64,000 nucleotides of DNA from Pontibacter diazotrophicus (GCF_003367245.1 NZ_QRGR01000008.1:215039-279038); one strand, 5' to 3'; shown: positions 35,345-44,538, numbered from the stretch's first letter. Made by a program: numbers and translations. Notes: generated from the letters alone by a model not told the origin.

Positions 35345-36091
35345 ATGATACAGTTTTTGAAGAATATTTTTGGGGACAGTACTCCGAAGGAAGAGTCGTT
35401 CAGCGCTTTGGGCGTTGATATGCACTCTCACATTCTGCCTGGCATAGACGACGGGTCAGAGAACATGGAGCGATCCCTGGAGTTGGTGCAGGTGATGCAG
35501 TCGCTCGGGTACCGCAAACTGATCATGACACCCCACATCATGAGCGACTTCTATAAGAACACGCCGGAAATTATCCGTGAAAAGCTGGCTTTGCTAAGGC
35601 AGGCGGTAGCGGAAGCGGGTATTGAGATGGAACTGGACTGTGCCGCCGAATATTACCTGGACGAAGGGCTGCTGCACAAGCTGGAGCACGGAGAGGAACT
35701 GCTGACCTTTGGCGATAACTACCTGCTGTTTGAAACATCTTTCCTGAACGAGCCGCTCAACCTACGGGAGGCAATCTTTAAAATGCGATCCAGGGGATAC
35801 AAGCCGGTGCTGGCCCACCCGGAACGCTATACCTACTTTTATGGTAAGTTCGATGCGCTGGTAGCCCTGCGAGAGAATGGCGTGCTGTTTCAACCCAACC
35901 TTAATTCGCTCACGGGCTATTACTCGCCTGGTGCAAAGGAGTATGCCGAGCGTCTGATTGAAGGCGGCCTGGTGGACTTCCTGGGTTCTGACGCGCATGG
36001 CCTGAAGCATACCAACAGTTTGCAGAAGGTATTCAACAGTAAATACCTGAGCAAGGCGCTGGCGCTTCCCATTCGCAACAGTCAATTGTAA
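35345..36091 (+). CDS. CpsB/CapC-type tyrosine-protein phosphatase (PHP fold)
   Basis: 248 residues. Metal-site motifs of the PHP phosphoesterase fold are in place: DMHSHILPGIDDG at 25-37, MTPHIMSDFY, ECAAEYY-like segment CAAEYYLDEG, LAHPERYTYF and GSDAHGLKH. Members dephosphorylate the tyrosine kinases that control capsule or exopolysaccharide export. No kinase or polysaccharide cluster is adjacent, so it acts on a system elsewhere. The start codon lies two bases after a purine-rich AGGAG stretch. It is followed 31 bases later by an epimerase gene. Confidence 0.92.
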   Translation: MIQFLKNIFGDSTPKEESFSALGVDMHSHILPGIDDGSENMERSLELVQVMQSLGYRKLIMTPHIMSDFYKNTPEIIREKLALLRQAVAEAGIEMELDCAAEYYLDEGLLHKLEHGEELLTFGDNYLLFETSFLNEPLNLREAIFKMRSRGYKPVLAHPERYTYFYGKFDALVALRENGVLFQPNLNSLTGYYSPGAKEYAERLIEGGLVDFLGSDAHGLKHTNSLQKVFNSKYLSKALALPIRNSQL

Positions 36092-36122
36092 TAACCCTTC
36101 TTTTTTATTTTTTCTCAAAGAC

Positions 36123-37115
36123 ATGGTATTTGTAACTGGTGGCAGCGGCCTGATTGGCACTTTCTTAATCCCGGCGCTTTTAGAGCAGGGGCATAAGGTA
36201 AAGGCGGTCTACCGGGGGCAGGTACCTGCTGTGCCCGGCTCGGAGCAGGTGCAGTGGCTGGAGGGCGATGTGCTGGACCCGCTGTTTCTGCGGAAGGCGC
36301 TACAGGATGTGACCCACGTTTTCCATAGCGCAGGCGTGGTGTCGTACGCACCCCAGGACGAGGAGCTACTAAAGCAGGTGAACATAGAGGGCACGGCCAA
36401 CATAGTGGACGTGTGCCTGGAACATCCGGGCATCAAGCTGTGCCACGTAAGCTCCATCGCATCGGTGGGGCGGCCTAAAAGCGTTACGCTGCTCACCGAG
36501 AAAGATAAGTGGGATCCGGCAGAGGAACATTCCGCCTACGCCAGCTCTAAATACTGGGGCGAGCTGGAAGTGTGGCGGGGCATAGCCGAAGGACTGAATG
36601 CCGTTATCGTAAATCCTTCGGTTATACTTGGCCCTGCAGACTGGAGCCGCAGCAGCACGCAGCTCTTTAGATATGTATACCAGGAGCGGCCTTTTTATAC
36701 GGGTGGCAGTGCCAACTTTGTGGATGTGCGGGATGTGGTAACGGCGATGTTGCAGCTTGCCTTCTCGGATATTTCAGGAGAAAGATTTATATTGAATGCG
36801 GGGCTCATGAGCTACAAAGATTTCTTCGAACAGGCAGCGCGCGGCTTCGGCAAAAAAGCCCCTTCTACCAAAGTGCCTCCGGCACTGGCGGAGGTGGTGT
36901 GGCGCTTTGAGCATGTGCGCACGTGGCTTACCGGTGGCCGGCCACTCATAACAAAAGATACGGCCCGGGTAGCGGCGAAGAGCCATGAATTCAGTAACGA
37001 TAAAATTCGCAAGGCGATAAACCTTGCATTCAGACCCCTTTCAGAGTCAATAGTTTGGGTATGCGAAGAGCTACAGCTGTCTGCTTCAGAAGTAGACGGC
37101 AACCCCGGTAAATAA
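36123..37115 (+). CDS. NAD-dependent epimerase/dehydratase family protein
   Basis: 330 residues of an extended short-chain dehydrogenase. Cofactor loop GGSGLIG at 6-12, second strand EGDVLD, THVFHSAGVVSY, and the catalytic YASSKYWGE (Tyr-x3-Lys). The C-terminal half is typical of dihydroflavonol-4-reductase-like members and ends without further domains. It could reduce a sugar nucleotide or another carbonyl; the substrate is unknown. Probably co-transcribed with the phosphatase gene. Confidence 0.88.
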   Translation: MVFVTGGSGLIGTFLIPALLEQGHKVKAVYRGQVPAVPGSEQVQWLEGDVLDPLFLRKALQDVTHVFHSAGVVSYAPQDEELLKQVNIEGTANIVDVCLEHPGIKLCHVSSIASVGRPKSVTLLTEKDKWDPAEEHSAYASSKYWGELEVWRGIAEGLNAVIVNPSVILGPADWSRSSTQLFRYVYQERPFYTGGSANFVDVRDVVTAMLQLAFSDISGERFILNAGLMSYKDFFEQAARGFGKKAPSTKVPPALAEVVWRFEHVRTWLTGGRPLITKDTARVAAKSHEFSNDKIRKAINLAFRPLSESIVWVCEELQLSASEVDGNPGK

Positions 37116-37179
37116 ACTATTTGCACCGTAAAAATGTAGTAAGACAGAGGCTGATTTAGCAGCTTGTTGGATATTGGAG

Positions 37180-38580
37180 ATGAAAGAAAATTTCGAAGAA
37201 CATAACGAGGAACTTGAATTGATACAGCGCTTCGAGCGGATGCTCGGCAGCAACGAGACTGTATTTTTCGACCTGACTGATTTTGAATATATTATAGATC
37301 ATTATACAGCCAGCTTTGAATATAAGAAGGCGCTGGCAGCCTGTGATTCTGCCATTGCGCAGTATCCCTTCTCTACTGATTTGCAGATTGATAAGGCGCA
37401 GTTACTGGCCATGGCAGGCAGCTTTGAAGATGCGCTTGTGCTGATTAACCAGGTAGCGGAGGTAGACCCGGAAAACGCAGATGTGCAGCTGACACGCGGC
37501 ATTATTTTCACGCAGCGCGGGGAGTTCAGGGAGGCGATTGATTACTTTAAGAAAGCGCTGGCCTATGCCGAGGATGACCGGGATGATATCTACTTTAACA
37601 TCGGCCTTGCCTACCAGACCTGGGGCAAGTTCAGCTCGGCTGTTAAGTACTATAAGAAGTGTATTGAGCTGAACCAGGAGAATGAGGCGGCGATGCAGGA
37701 GATAATATATTGCCTTGACGCTACAAACACCATCAGCGAGAATGTGCCCTTCTTTCAGCAGTTTGTGGACAATGAGCCGTACTCGTCTGTTGCCTGGTTT
37801 AACCTGGGGAACGTGTATAATAAAATGGGCGCGTATGACAAGGCCATCGCTGCCTATGATTACGCCACCATCATTACGCCGGACTTTATCACGGCCTACA
37901 ACAACATGGCCAATGCGCTCGTGTTCCTGGGTGATTTCCCAAAGGCCATCGACGCGTTTAATGCGATGGTGGAGCACGGATCGCCCACGGCAGAGGCATA
38001 CTGCAACATTGGCGAGTGCTACGAAAAACTGCAGCAGTGGGATCTTTCCCGCCGCTATTATCAGAAATCTGTGGATTTAGACCCGGAGATGGATGAGGCC
38101 TGGTTCGGCATCGGGATGATACTGGATGCGCAGGGCAAGTGGTACGAAGCGGTGCACTTCTTTAAGAAGGCCGTGGAGATGTATGACGACAGCGCCGATT
38201 ACTGGGTAGCGCTTGCTGCCGCGGAGTATCATGTAGGCCATGTGGTGTCGGCTTTGGAGAGTTATGAGCGTGCCGCCGAGATCAGGCCCGACGACAAGGA
38301 CATCTACCTGAACTGGTCCATCATCCTTTACGAGCAGGGCAACTTCGAAGAGGCTACTGACATAATTTTAAATGCGATAGAAATACAGCCTAAAGAGGCT
38401 GAACTGTATTATAGGGCCTGTGCCTACATGCTTTCGGCAGGAAAATACCGCGAAGCTTATAATTATCTGGAAAATGCGTTAATTTTGGACTTCGATAAGC
38501 ATAAGCTGCTCTTCGAGTTCTTCCCTGAACTGGAGTCGCAGCGCGCATTATCCCGATTAATTGATCAGTATCGCAAATAG
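37180..38580 (+). CDS. Tetratricopeptide repeat protein
   Basis: 466 residues from ATG 37180; a TTG two codons earlier is possible. It has no signal peptide. At least ten TPR units run from about 48 to the end, for example DVQLTRGIIFTQRGEFREA, DIYFNIGLAYQTWGKFSSA, AWFNLGNVYNKMGAYDKAIAAYDYA, AYCNIGECYEKLQQWDLS and AWFGIGMILDAQGKWYEA. An acidic cytosolic scaffold with no enzymatic domain. It is 6 bases from the phosphosulfolactate synthase gene and very likely in its operon, but the link is unexplained. Confidence 0.9.
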   Translation: MKENFEEHNEELELIQRFERMLGSNETVFFDLTDFEYIIDHYTASFEYKKALAACDSAIAQYPFSTDLQIDKAQLLAMAGSFEDALVLINQVAEVDPENADVQLTRGIIFTQRGEFREAIDYFKKALAYAEDDRDDIYFNIGLAYQTWGKFSSAVKYYKKCIELNQENEAAMQEIIYCLDATNTISENVPFFQQFVDNEPYSSVAWFNLGNVYNKMGAYDKAIAAYDYATIITPDFITAYNNMANALVFLGDFPKAIDAFNAMVEHGSPTAEAYCNIGECYEKLQQWDLSRRYYQKSVDLDPEMDEAWFGIGMILDAQGKWYEAVHFFKKAVEMYDDSADYWVALAAAEYHVGHVVSALESYERAAEIRPDDKDIYLNWSIILYEQGNFEEATDIILNAIEIQPKEAELYYRACAYMLSAGKYREAYNYLENALILDFDKHKLLFEFFPELESQRALSRLIDQYRK

Positions 38581-38586
38581 AAGTAG

Positions 38587-39360
38587 ATGAATTATTCGCT
38601 GAATAGCATTCCAGAGCGTGCGCCAAAGCCACGTGAGCGCGGTTATACCATGGCCATGGACAAAGGGTTAAGTATCCGGGAAGTAGAAGACTTCCTGGAA
38701 GTAGCCTCAGAGTATGTAGACATTGTGAAGTTAGGCTGGGCCACCTCGTATGTGGTGCCTAACCTGCAGAAAAAGCTGGATGTGTACAGAGCCGCCGGTA
38801 TACCGGTATACTTCGGGGGCACGCTGTTTGAGGCCTTTATTGTGCGCAACCAGTTTGATGACTACCGCCGTGTGCTCGATAAATATGAGATGACGTTTGC
38901 GGAGGTGTCCGACGGGTCGCTCGAAATGGACCACGAAGAGAAGTGTGAATACATCCGGACACTTTCGGAGCAGGTAACCGTGCTTTCAGAGGTGGGCTCC
39001 AAGGATGACCAGAAGATCATTCCGCCGTACATGTGGATCAGGCTGATGCAGGCAGAACTGGATGCCGGCGCATGGAAGGTAATTGGCGAAGCCCGTGAAG
39101 GCGGTAATGTCGGCTTGTTCCGTTCTACCGGTGAGGTACGAAGCGGCCTGGTAGAAGAAATCCTGACGAAGATCCCTTTTGAAAAGATCCTGTGGGAGGC
39201 GCCGCAGAAGGCACAGCAGGTATGGTTTATTAAGTTACTGGGTGCTAACGTTAACCTGGGTAACATTGCGCCAAGTGAGGTCATCCCGCTGGAGACAATC
39301 CGCTTAGGCCTGCGTGGCGACACCTTCAACCATTTCCTGGATATGGAAAAACCTTGCTAA
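38587..39360 (+). CDS. comA: Phosphosulfolactate synthase (ComA family)
   Basis: 257 residues of a TIM-barrel protein. Motifs: RERGYTMAMDKGLS, DIVKLGWATSYV, YFGGTLFEAF, FAEVSDGSLEM, LSEVGSKD and LRGDTFNHF. The family adds sulfite to phosphoenolpyruvate to give phosphosulfolactate, the first step of coenzyme M synthesis in archaea and of sulfolactate formation in Bacillus (YitD). In this phylum the likely product is a sulfonate for sulfonolipids or an osmolyte, which is an inference. No comB or comC homologue is adjacent. Co-transcribed with the TPR gene. Confidence 0.88.
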   Translation: MNYSLNSIPERAPKPRERGYTMAMDKGLSIREVEDFLEVASEYVDIVKLGWATSYVVPNLQKKLDVYRAAGIPVYFGGTLFEAFIVRNQFDDYRRVLDKYEMTFAEVSDGSLEMDHEEKCEYIRTLSEQVTVLSEVGSKDDQKIIPPYMWIRLMQAELDAGAWKVIGEAREGGNVGLFRSTGEVRSGLVEEILTKIPFEKILWEAPQKAQQVWFIKLLGANVNLGNIAPSEVIPLETIRLGLRGDTFNHFLDMEKPC

Positions 39361-39470
39361 AAAGATAAAGCGAAGCTCAGAAGTATATAAATTAGTATAT
39401 AAATTGCCCGTCGGTATGGCCGCACGGGCAATTTTGTTTTTAGCTGCTACCTGGAGCTATTATCACACTT

Positions 39471-40415
39471 ATGCAAAGACGAAACTTAAGAGATTACCTT
39501 TTACTTTTTACAAAAGGAGCAGGCATGGGCGCCGCTGATGTAGTGCCTGGGGTATCAGGCGGTACTATTGCTTTTATCACAGGCATTTACGAGGAACTGC
39601 TCGGCTCCATCCGTTCTGTAGACGGTGAGGCTGTAAAACTGCTGCTGCGCTTCCGGCTGGCAGACTTCTGGCGGCACATCAACGGGAGTTTTCTGGTGGT
39701 GCTGCTGGCAGGCATTGGCTTTTCTGTTGTCTCGCTTTCGCGTGTTATCCTGTTTTTGCTGGAGAACTACCCGGAACTGCTGTGGTCGTTCTTCTTTGGC
39801 CTGATAGTGGCCTCGGCCTTAGTGGTGGGTAAAAAGATTGCCCGCTGGACCCCTGGAGTGATTTTGGTTGGTTTGATAGGGGCGGCTGTTGCCTATTATA
39901 TCACCGTGGCAACGCCTACGCAAACGCCGGAGGCCTACTGGTTTATTTTCCTGTCCGGGGCCATCGCCATTTGTGCCATGATTCTGCCCGGTATTTCGGG
40001 TTCCTTTCTACTGGTGCTGCTGGCAAAGTATGAGTTCATCCTGAATGCGGTGAAGGAGCTGCGGTTAGGCATTATTGCTGTGTTTGGATTAGGCTGCGTG
40101 GTGGGTATTCTGTCTTTCTCTCATGTTTTAAACTGGGCACTTAAGAACTACCACAGCGCCACGATAGCCCTGCTGACGGGCTTTATGGTGGGCTCTTTAA
40201 ATAAGGTATGGCCATGGAAGGAGACACTGGAAACATACACCGACCGCCACGGCGTAGTAAAACCGCTGCTACAGGAGAACGTGCTGCCTGGCACCTACGA
40301 GTCCCTGACAGGGCAGGAGTCTTACCTGGGGTATGCCATTGTGCTGGCGATTTTTGGTTTCCTGCTCGTGTACCTCATCGACCGCTTTACTGACGACGAT
40401 ACTGCAAGAGTATAA
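39471..40415 (+). CDS. DUF368 membrane protein, probable undecaprenyl-phosphate transporter
   Basis: 314 residues with about eight membrane helices. Family signature near the N-terminus: GAGMGAADVVPGVSGGTIAFITGIYEELL, and again in the middle (MILPGISGSFLLVLLAKYEF), an internal repeat of the PG(V/I)SG motif. DUF368 proteins (PopT) were recently linked to recycling of undecaprenyl phosphate across the inner membrane. It lies 110 bases after comA and 17 bases before aroE. Confidence 0.88.
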   Translation: MQRRNLRDYLLLFTKGAGMGAADVVPGVSGGTIAFITGIYEELLGSIRSVDGEAVKLLLRFRLADFWRHINGSFLVVLLAGIGFSVVSLSRVILFLLENYPELLWSFFFGLIVASALVVGKKIARWTPGVILVGLIGAAVAYYITVATPTQTPEAYWFIFLSGAIAICAMILPGISGSFLLVLLAKYEFILNAVKELRLGIIAVFGLGCVVGILSFSHVLNWALKNYHSATIALLTGFMVGSLNKVWPWKETLETYTDRHGVVKPLLQENVLPGTYESLTGQESYLGYAIVLAIFGFLLVYLIDRFTDDDTARV

Positions 40416-40432
40416 AACAACATATAAACAGC

Positions 40433-41173
40433 ATGCGCAAATTCGGACTTATCGGCAAAAAGCTTGGCCATTCCTTCTCAAAGAAGTATTTCACCCAAAA
40501 ATTTGAAAGGGAGGGAATACAGGAGGCGCAGTATGAACTATATGAGTTGCCAGAGGCCCAGGCCCTGAAATCACTGCTCCAACACGAAACGGAACTGGTC
40601 GGGCTGAACGTAACGGTGCCCTATAAGCAAGACGTGATTCCGCTGCTGGATGAACTGGATGAGGTGGCTGCGAAAATAGGCGCGGTAAACACCATCAGCA
40701 TAAGCGAAGGCAAAACCAAAGGCTTTAACACCGACTATATCGGTTTTAAGAGCACTCTGGAAGAATTTTACCCGCAAGCGGAACGGAAGCAGGCATTGGT
40801 ATTGGGTACAGGCGGCGCCGCCAAAGCGGTATGGGCTGCCCTGGATGCGCTGCAGATTCCTTACCGGTCTGTGTCACGCAACCCGGACCCGGCAAAGCAG
40901 GAGCTGGGGTACGATGAACTGACACCGGCTTTGCTGCAATCTTACAACCTTATTATCAACACCACCCCCCTGGGTATGCACCCATATACAGATACTATGC
41001 CCGAGTTGCCCTACGAGGCGCTGACGGAGCAGCACTACCTATATGATTTAGTTTATAATCCGGAGCAAACGCTTTTTCTGAAAAAAGGAGCCATAGCTGG
41101 TGCTCAGACGTGTAATGGTCTGGATATGCTGTACCGGCAAGCCGATGCTGCCTGGGCTATCTGGAATGAGTAG
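40433..41173 (+). CDS. aroE: Shikimate dehydrogenase
   Basis: 246 residues, slightly short for the family but complete. Substrate motif KKLGHSFSKKYF (the Ser pair), NVTVPYKQDV with the catalytic Lys, GAVNTI, nucleotide loop VLGTGGAAKA, and C-terminal NTTPLGM and NGLDMLYRQA. It reduces 3-dehydroshikimate with NADPH in aromatic amino acid synthesis. The start is MRKFGLIGKK. Likely co-transcribed with the DUF368 gene; no other aro gene is nearby. Confidence 0.95.
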   Translation: MRKFGLIGKKLGHSFSKKYFTQKFEREGIQEAQYELYELPEAQALKSLLQHETELVGLNVTVPYKQDVIPLLDELDEVAAKIGAVNTISISEGKTKGFNTDYIGFKSTLEEFYPQAERKQALVLGTGGAAKAVWAALDALQIPYRSVSRNPDPAKQELGYDELTPALLQSYNLIINTTPLGMHPYTDTMPELPYEALTEQHYLYDLVYNPEQTLFLKKGAIAGAQTCNGLDMLYRQADAAWAIWNE

Positions 41174-41272
41174 CATGAAATAATCCTGTTTTTGTTTTGC
41201 TTAGTGTGCTGATATATTGCAACTTTATGCTGTGCTGTTCTCGTAGAATGACCATAGAACGATACAGAACAG

Positions 41273-41674
41273 ATGACACAATTAGACACCCTAAAGCAGA
41301 AAACACACGCGATAAATACAGAAATCTACGCTTTATACCTGTCGTACCGCGATAGCCGTGTAAAATGGTATGTGCGTATGCTGTTGGCCTTGGCTATTGG
41401 CTATGCTCTAAGTCCTGTAGACCTGGTGCCGGATTTAACACCCGTTTTCGGTTACCTGGACGATGTGGTTATTGTAGCGGCAGGGTTTAGGATTTCTTAT
41501 CAGTTGTTGACAAAACAAGTACGGCAAGAGGCACAGCTTCAGGCATTCGAAGATATGAGCAGCAACACCCCAACATCTGCTTTTGCGCTGAAAATTGTAA
41601 GTTATGCCTGGTTGCTGCTGTTTTCACTGTTGCTAGTGTTTTGCTATAAGCTGTTGCACATGCACACGCTGTAA
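41273..41674 (+). CDS. YkvA family (DUF1232) membrane protein
   Basis: 133 residues. The DUF1232 core is plain: WYVRMLLALAIGYALSPVDLVPDLTPVFGYLDDVVIV, with the SPxDLxPD motif between two hydrophobic stretches, and a third hydrophobic helix at the C-terminus (110-128). Function unknown. A terminator follows at 41785. Confidence 0.9.
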   Translation: MTQLDTLKQKTHAINTEIYALYLSYRDSRVKWYVRMLLALAIGYALSPVDLVPDLTPVFGYLDDVVIVAAGFRISYQLLTKQVRQEAQLQAFEDMSSNTPTSAFALKIVSYAWLLLFSLLLVFCYKLLHMHTL

Positions 41675-41784
41675 AGGATAGAAGCATCAGGACAAAAGTC
41701 ACCAGCTTTTCATATTACTTAACCGGCGATTTTAACGCTATATACATTTATCCAAATACTTACCCATACTATACTTGAGAAGAG

Positions 41785-41810
41785 AAGCCTCCTGCCCGGG
41801 AGGCTTTTTT
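41785..41810 (+). terminator. Terminator after the YkvA-like gene
   Basis: AAGCCTCC-TGC-CCGGGAGGCTT stem followed by TTTTTT. The 369-base gap to the sigma factor also holds a possible promoter TATCTTTA (41931-41938) and an 8-base inverted repeat GTTGCAAG/CTTGCAAC (about 41965 and 42010); no gene is supportable there. Confidence 0.85.
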
Positions 41811-42073
41811 CATTTTCTTCAAATATAGCCTCTGAAGTTCGAATAACAGGAGTTTAATTTCGTGTAATAAATTTTAGAATTACTTAAATAATTTCCGTTT
41901 GATGTTGTGACTGTAAATCATAAATTTCTCTATCTTTACAAAGGTTCTGGGGCGTTTTATGGGCGTTGCAAGAAAAGAATTCTGAAACTAAAAAAATATT
42001 TTCAGGTGCTTGCAACCATTCCGCCTCCACGGGAATCATGTGAGTGTGTAGGGCAAAAATAAACAGGCAGTTT

Positions 42074-42649
42074 TTGAAGCTATTTACAAAACCTAAGTCA
42101 GATGAGGATAAGCTCATAGAGGGGTGCATCGCGGGCAAACGCGAGATGCAGCGTCTCCTGTATGATCTTTATTCAAAAAAGATGATGGTGGTTTGCCTGC
42201 GGTATGCCCCTACCACGTTTGAGGCTGAAGATATTATGCAAGAGGCGTTTGTGAAAGTGTTTTCAAATATCGGGAATTTTAAGCGGGACTGCCCGCTGGA
42301 GTTCTGGATCAGGAAAATTATGGTGAACACAGCCCTGAAGCACCTGCGCGGCAAACAACTGCTCACGGTGTCGCATGAGGCGGAGGAGGTGAGTAACCTG
42401 GCCTCCGAAAGCTCCAGCCTGACAGGCTACTCTCTGGATGAACTGCTCAGCATGATCCAAAGCCTTGCTCCCCGCTACCGTATGGTGTTTAACCTGTATG
42501 CCATAGAAGGTTATAACCATAAAGAGATAGGGGAGATGCTGGATATCTCAGAGGGTACCTCTAAGTCACAGTATTCACGTGCGAGAGCCATACTGCAGGG
42601 TATGATCTCCCGCCAGGAAAATAACTATAAGAATGTCATCAGCAGCTAA
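42074..42649 (+). CDS. ECF-type RNA polymerase sigma factor
   Basis: 191 residues from TTG 42074 (MKLFTKPKSDEDKLIEGC); a GTG at 42044 would add ten residues, and the first in-frame ATG is too late. Sigma-2: LYDLYSKKMMVVCLRYAPTTFEAEDIMQEAFVKVF; sigma-4: RMVFNLYAIEGYNHKEIGEMLDISEGTSKSQYSRAR, including the recognition helix. The next gene starts 17 bases before this stop and encodes a predicted anti-sigma/outer-membrane protein, so translation is coupled. Likely an envelope stress or signalling sigma factor; no target promoter can be assigned. Confidence 0.93.
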   Translation: MKLFTKPKSDEDKLIEGCIAGKREMQRLLYDLYSKKMMVVCLRYAPTTFEAEDIMQEAFVKVFSNIGNFKRDCPLEFWIRKIMVNTALKHLRGKQLLTVSHEAEEVSNLASESSSLTGYSLDELLSMIQSLAPRYRMVFNLYAIEGYNHKEIGEMLDISEGTSKSQYSRARAILQGMISRQENNYKNVISS

Positions 42650-44348
42650 CGATAAGCGCGGTAAACTCGAAGAAGAGTTTCAGAGCCGTATGTACGATGC
42701 TGAGGCGTCGCCGTCTCAGCACCTTTGGGACCGTATAGACCATGAACTTACGGTGCAGGAAAATGGTGCGTATAAACAGCACGCGGGATTTTACCGGCAA
42801 CTGGCCGCTGCCTGCATCACGCTCCTGCTATTGGCAGGCGGTTTAGGTGCCTGGTATTTCAGCAGCCCCGCTGGCACGGAACAGCCAATAGCCACCGTGG
42901 CACCTGCCACAAACTCTGGGCCCGCAGCTACTTTAAGTGCCCCTTCTGAAGAAGCGGAGATGGCAGGCGCAGTAGCAGCCACCACAACACCCCCGAAACA
43001 GGCAGAAAGAAAAGCGCCTGCTCCTGGCGCAACAGAAATAAATCCTGCAGCGCCGGCCCCTGCCGCTCTGGGTGCCATTGCAGAAGCTTCCAGCACCACA
43101 TCGCGTAGCAAAACAGGCGTAACAGATGCAACTGCATTACCTCAGCCTGATGCAGGAAATGACCCTGTTGCAGAGATGGCTGCAGTTACTTTAACCATAG
43201 CAGAAACCAAAACACCGGACGCAGTTGAGGAAGCAGTAGAGAAAGAGAACCCTCTCATCCTGAGCAGGTCTTTGAGGCAAACGATAGCCGCGCTGTCAGC
43301 TACTGAACAGCAGGCTGGCAACAGCCCTGCCCTGTTGCAACAGCCGTTTGCTGCCAAAGGAGCCGAGGCAAAGGCTACCGACGACTTTAGAAAACTGAAT
43401 GAGCAGGTGATGGCCCATGCCAAACGTATGGAGGAAGAGCAGAAAGCCAGGTTGCTTGCTTACAATGAAGCGGCAGCCAGCAAGAAAGACTCAGAAAAAG
43501 AGAATAGTAAAGGGAACAGCCGCTGGTCACTGGGAATGGCTTATGCTCCAGGCTACTTCAACCAGAATATTGGGTCTTCAGGCCAGGATATGAGTGCTGC
43601 CAGCGACCAGATGAGCCTGATGCCGAGTAGTTCCTCTTCCGCATCTATCTCCTCTCTGTACATGGATGAAGCGCGCGAGGAGTATGCTGAGAATGCTGAT
43701 CCCGGATTTTCTTTTGGATTCGAAGCAAAGACAGGTTTCAAATTAGGCAAAAAGCTGAAACTGCTCACAGGGCTTGGCTTCCTGCAAAACACAACGCGTT
43801 CCAGGTCCAGCTACATGGTACAGGAGTCCCTGGGGAATTCTTATGCAAGAGGTTTTAATTCCAGCGGGCCTTCTACTGTGTTCATTCCTTCTATCAGTTC
43901 TAACCTCGCTGCAGATTCTTTATATGTAACCAGAACACCAGAGTATAAGGTAAACCAACGCCACCGTTTCCTCACAGTGCCCGTGGGGCTGCAGTATGAG
44001 GGTAACATGGGTAAAGACTGGTTCTGGTATGGAGGAGCAGGCGTTGCCGCGAACATACTCTTGCAAACTACTATTCTGGCTTCTTCCGCTGAGGTGGAGG
44101 ATGTGGCATATGACCTGCAGGACGATTCGCCTTTCCGAAAGCTGCAGTGGTCCGGCAATGTATCCGGGGGAGTAGGCAAGCGGTTGGGTGGCAACATGTC
44201 AGTTACTGTAGGGCCCGAGTTCAGGAGTTATTTTAACACGCTTCTGGCTGAGACGGAGAATGCCCCGTTACCACAGGGCAGGCCTTACGCGGTGGGCCTG
44301 AACATGGCCGTGAACTATGAATTAAATGCCGGGAAAAAAAGCAGGTGA
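42633..44348 (+). CDS. Predicted anti-sigma/outer-membrane beta-barrel fusion protein
   Basis: 571 residues. The first 54 are charged with LWDRIDHEL, resembling the cytoplasmic sigma-binding tail of anti-sigma proteins; one membrane helix follows (about 55-76, ACITLLLLAGGLGAW). Residues 80-280 are Ala/Pro/Thr/Glu-rich and end in a coiled-coil-like stretch (EQVMAHAKRMEEEQKARLL). From about 295 to the end alternate beta strands with Gly/aromatic turns resemble an outer membrane beta-barrel (FSFGFEAKTGFKLG, GLQYEGN, GGVGKRLGGN), finishing in AVNYELNAGKKSR. It overlaps the sigma gene by 17 bases. Function is inferred from layout and position. Confidence 0.75.
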   Translation: MSSAANDKRGKLEEEFQSRMYDAEASPSQHLWDRIDHELTVQENGAYKQHAGFYRQLAAACITLLLLAGGLGAWYFSSPAGTEQPIATVAPATNSGPAATLSAPSEEAEMAGAVAATTTPPKQAERKAPAPGATEINPAAPAPAALGAIAEASSTTSRSKTGVTDATALPQPDAGNDPVAEMAAVTLTIAETKTPDAVEEAVEKENPLILSRSLRQTIAALSATEQQAGNSPALLQQPFAAKGAEAKATDDFRKLNEQVMAHAKRMEEEQKARLLAYNEAAASKKDSEKENSKGNSRWSLGMAYAPGYFNQNIGSSGQDMSAASDQMSLMPSSSSSASISSLYMDEAREEYAENADPGFSFGFEAKTGFKLGKKLKLLTGLGFLQNTTRSRSSYMVQESLGNSYARGFNSSGPSTVFIPSISSNLAADSLYVTRTPEYKVNQRHRFLTVPVGLQYEGNMGKDWFWYGGAGVAANILLQTTILASSAEVEDVAYDLQDDSPFRKLQWSGNVSGGVGKRLGGNMSVTVGPEFRSYFNTLLAETENAPLPQGRPYAVGLNMAVNYELNAGKKSR

Positions 44349-44430
44349 TTTTTTCATAGCCATGCAACCCTTCCGGTAAAAGCCGGGTCATTCAGATGAG
44401 CACACACACTAAACCATAGCTGCTACTGAC

Positions 44431-44538
44431 ATGAATGCCATACGCGATGTTTTTACTGCACTAAACATTGTACTGCAACAGAATATGTACGGCTGGTATG
44501 CGCTCCTGGGGCTCTTGTTCTTAACACTGTTTGGTTAG
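44431..44538 (+). CDS. Possible 35-residue membrane miniprotein
   Basis: ATG to TAG encodes 35 residues: a short polar N-terminus (MNAIRDVFTALNIV), then WYALLGLLFLTLFG, one hydrophobic helix at the end. There is no clear ribosome-binding site. It lies in the 365-base gap between the barrel fusion and the lipoprotein gene, on the same strand. I list it because composition and helix placement are sensible; it may be chance. Confidence 0.3.
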   Translation: MNAIRDVFTALNIVLQQNMYGWYALLGLLFLTLFG

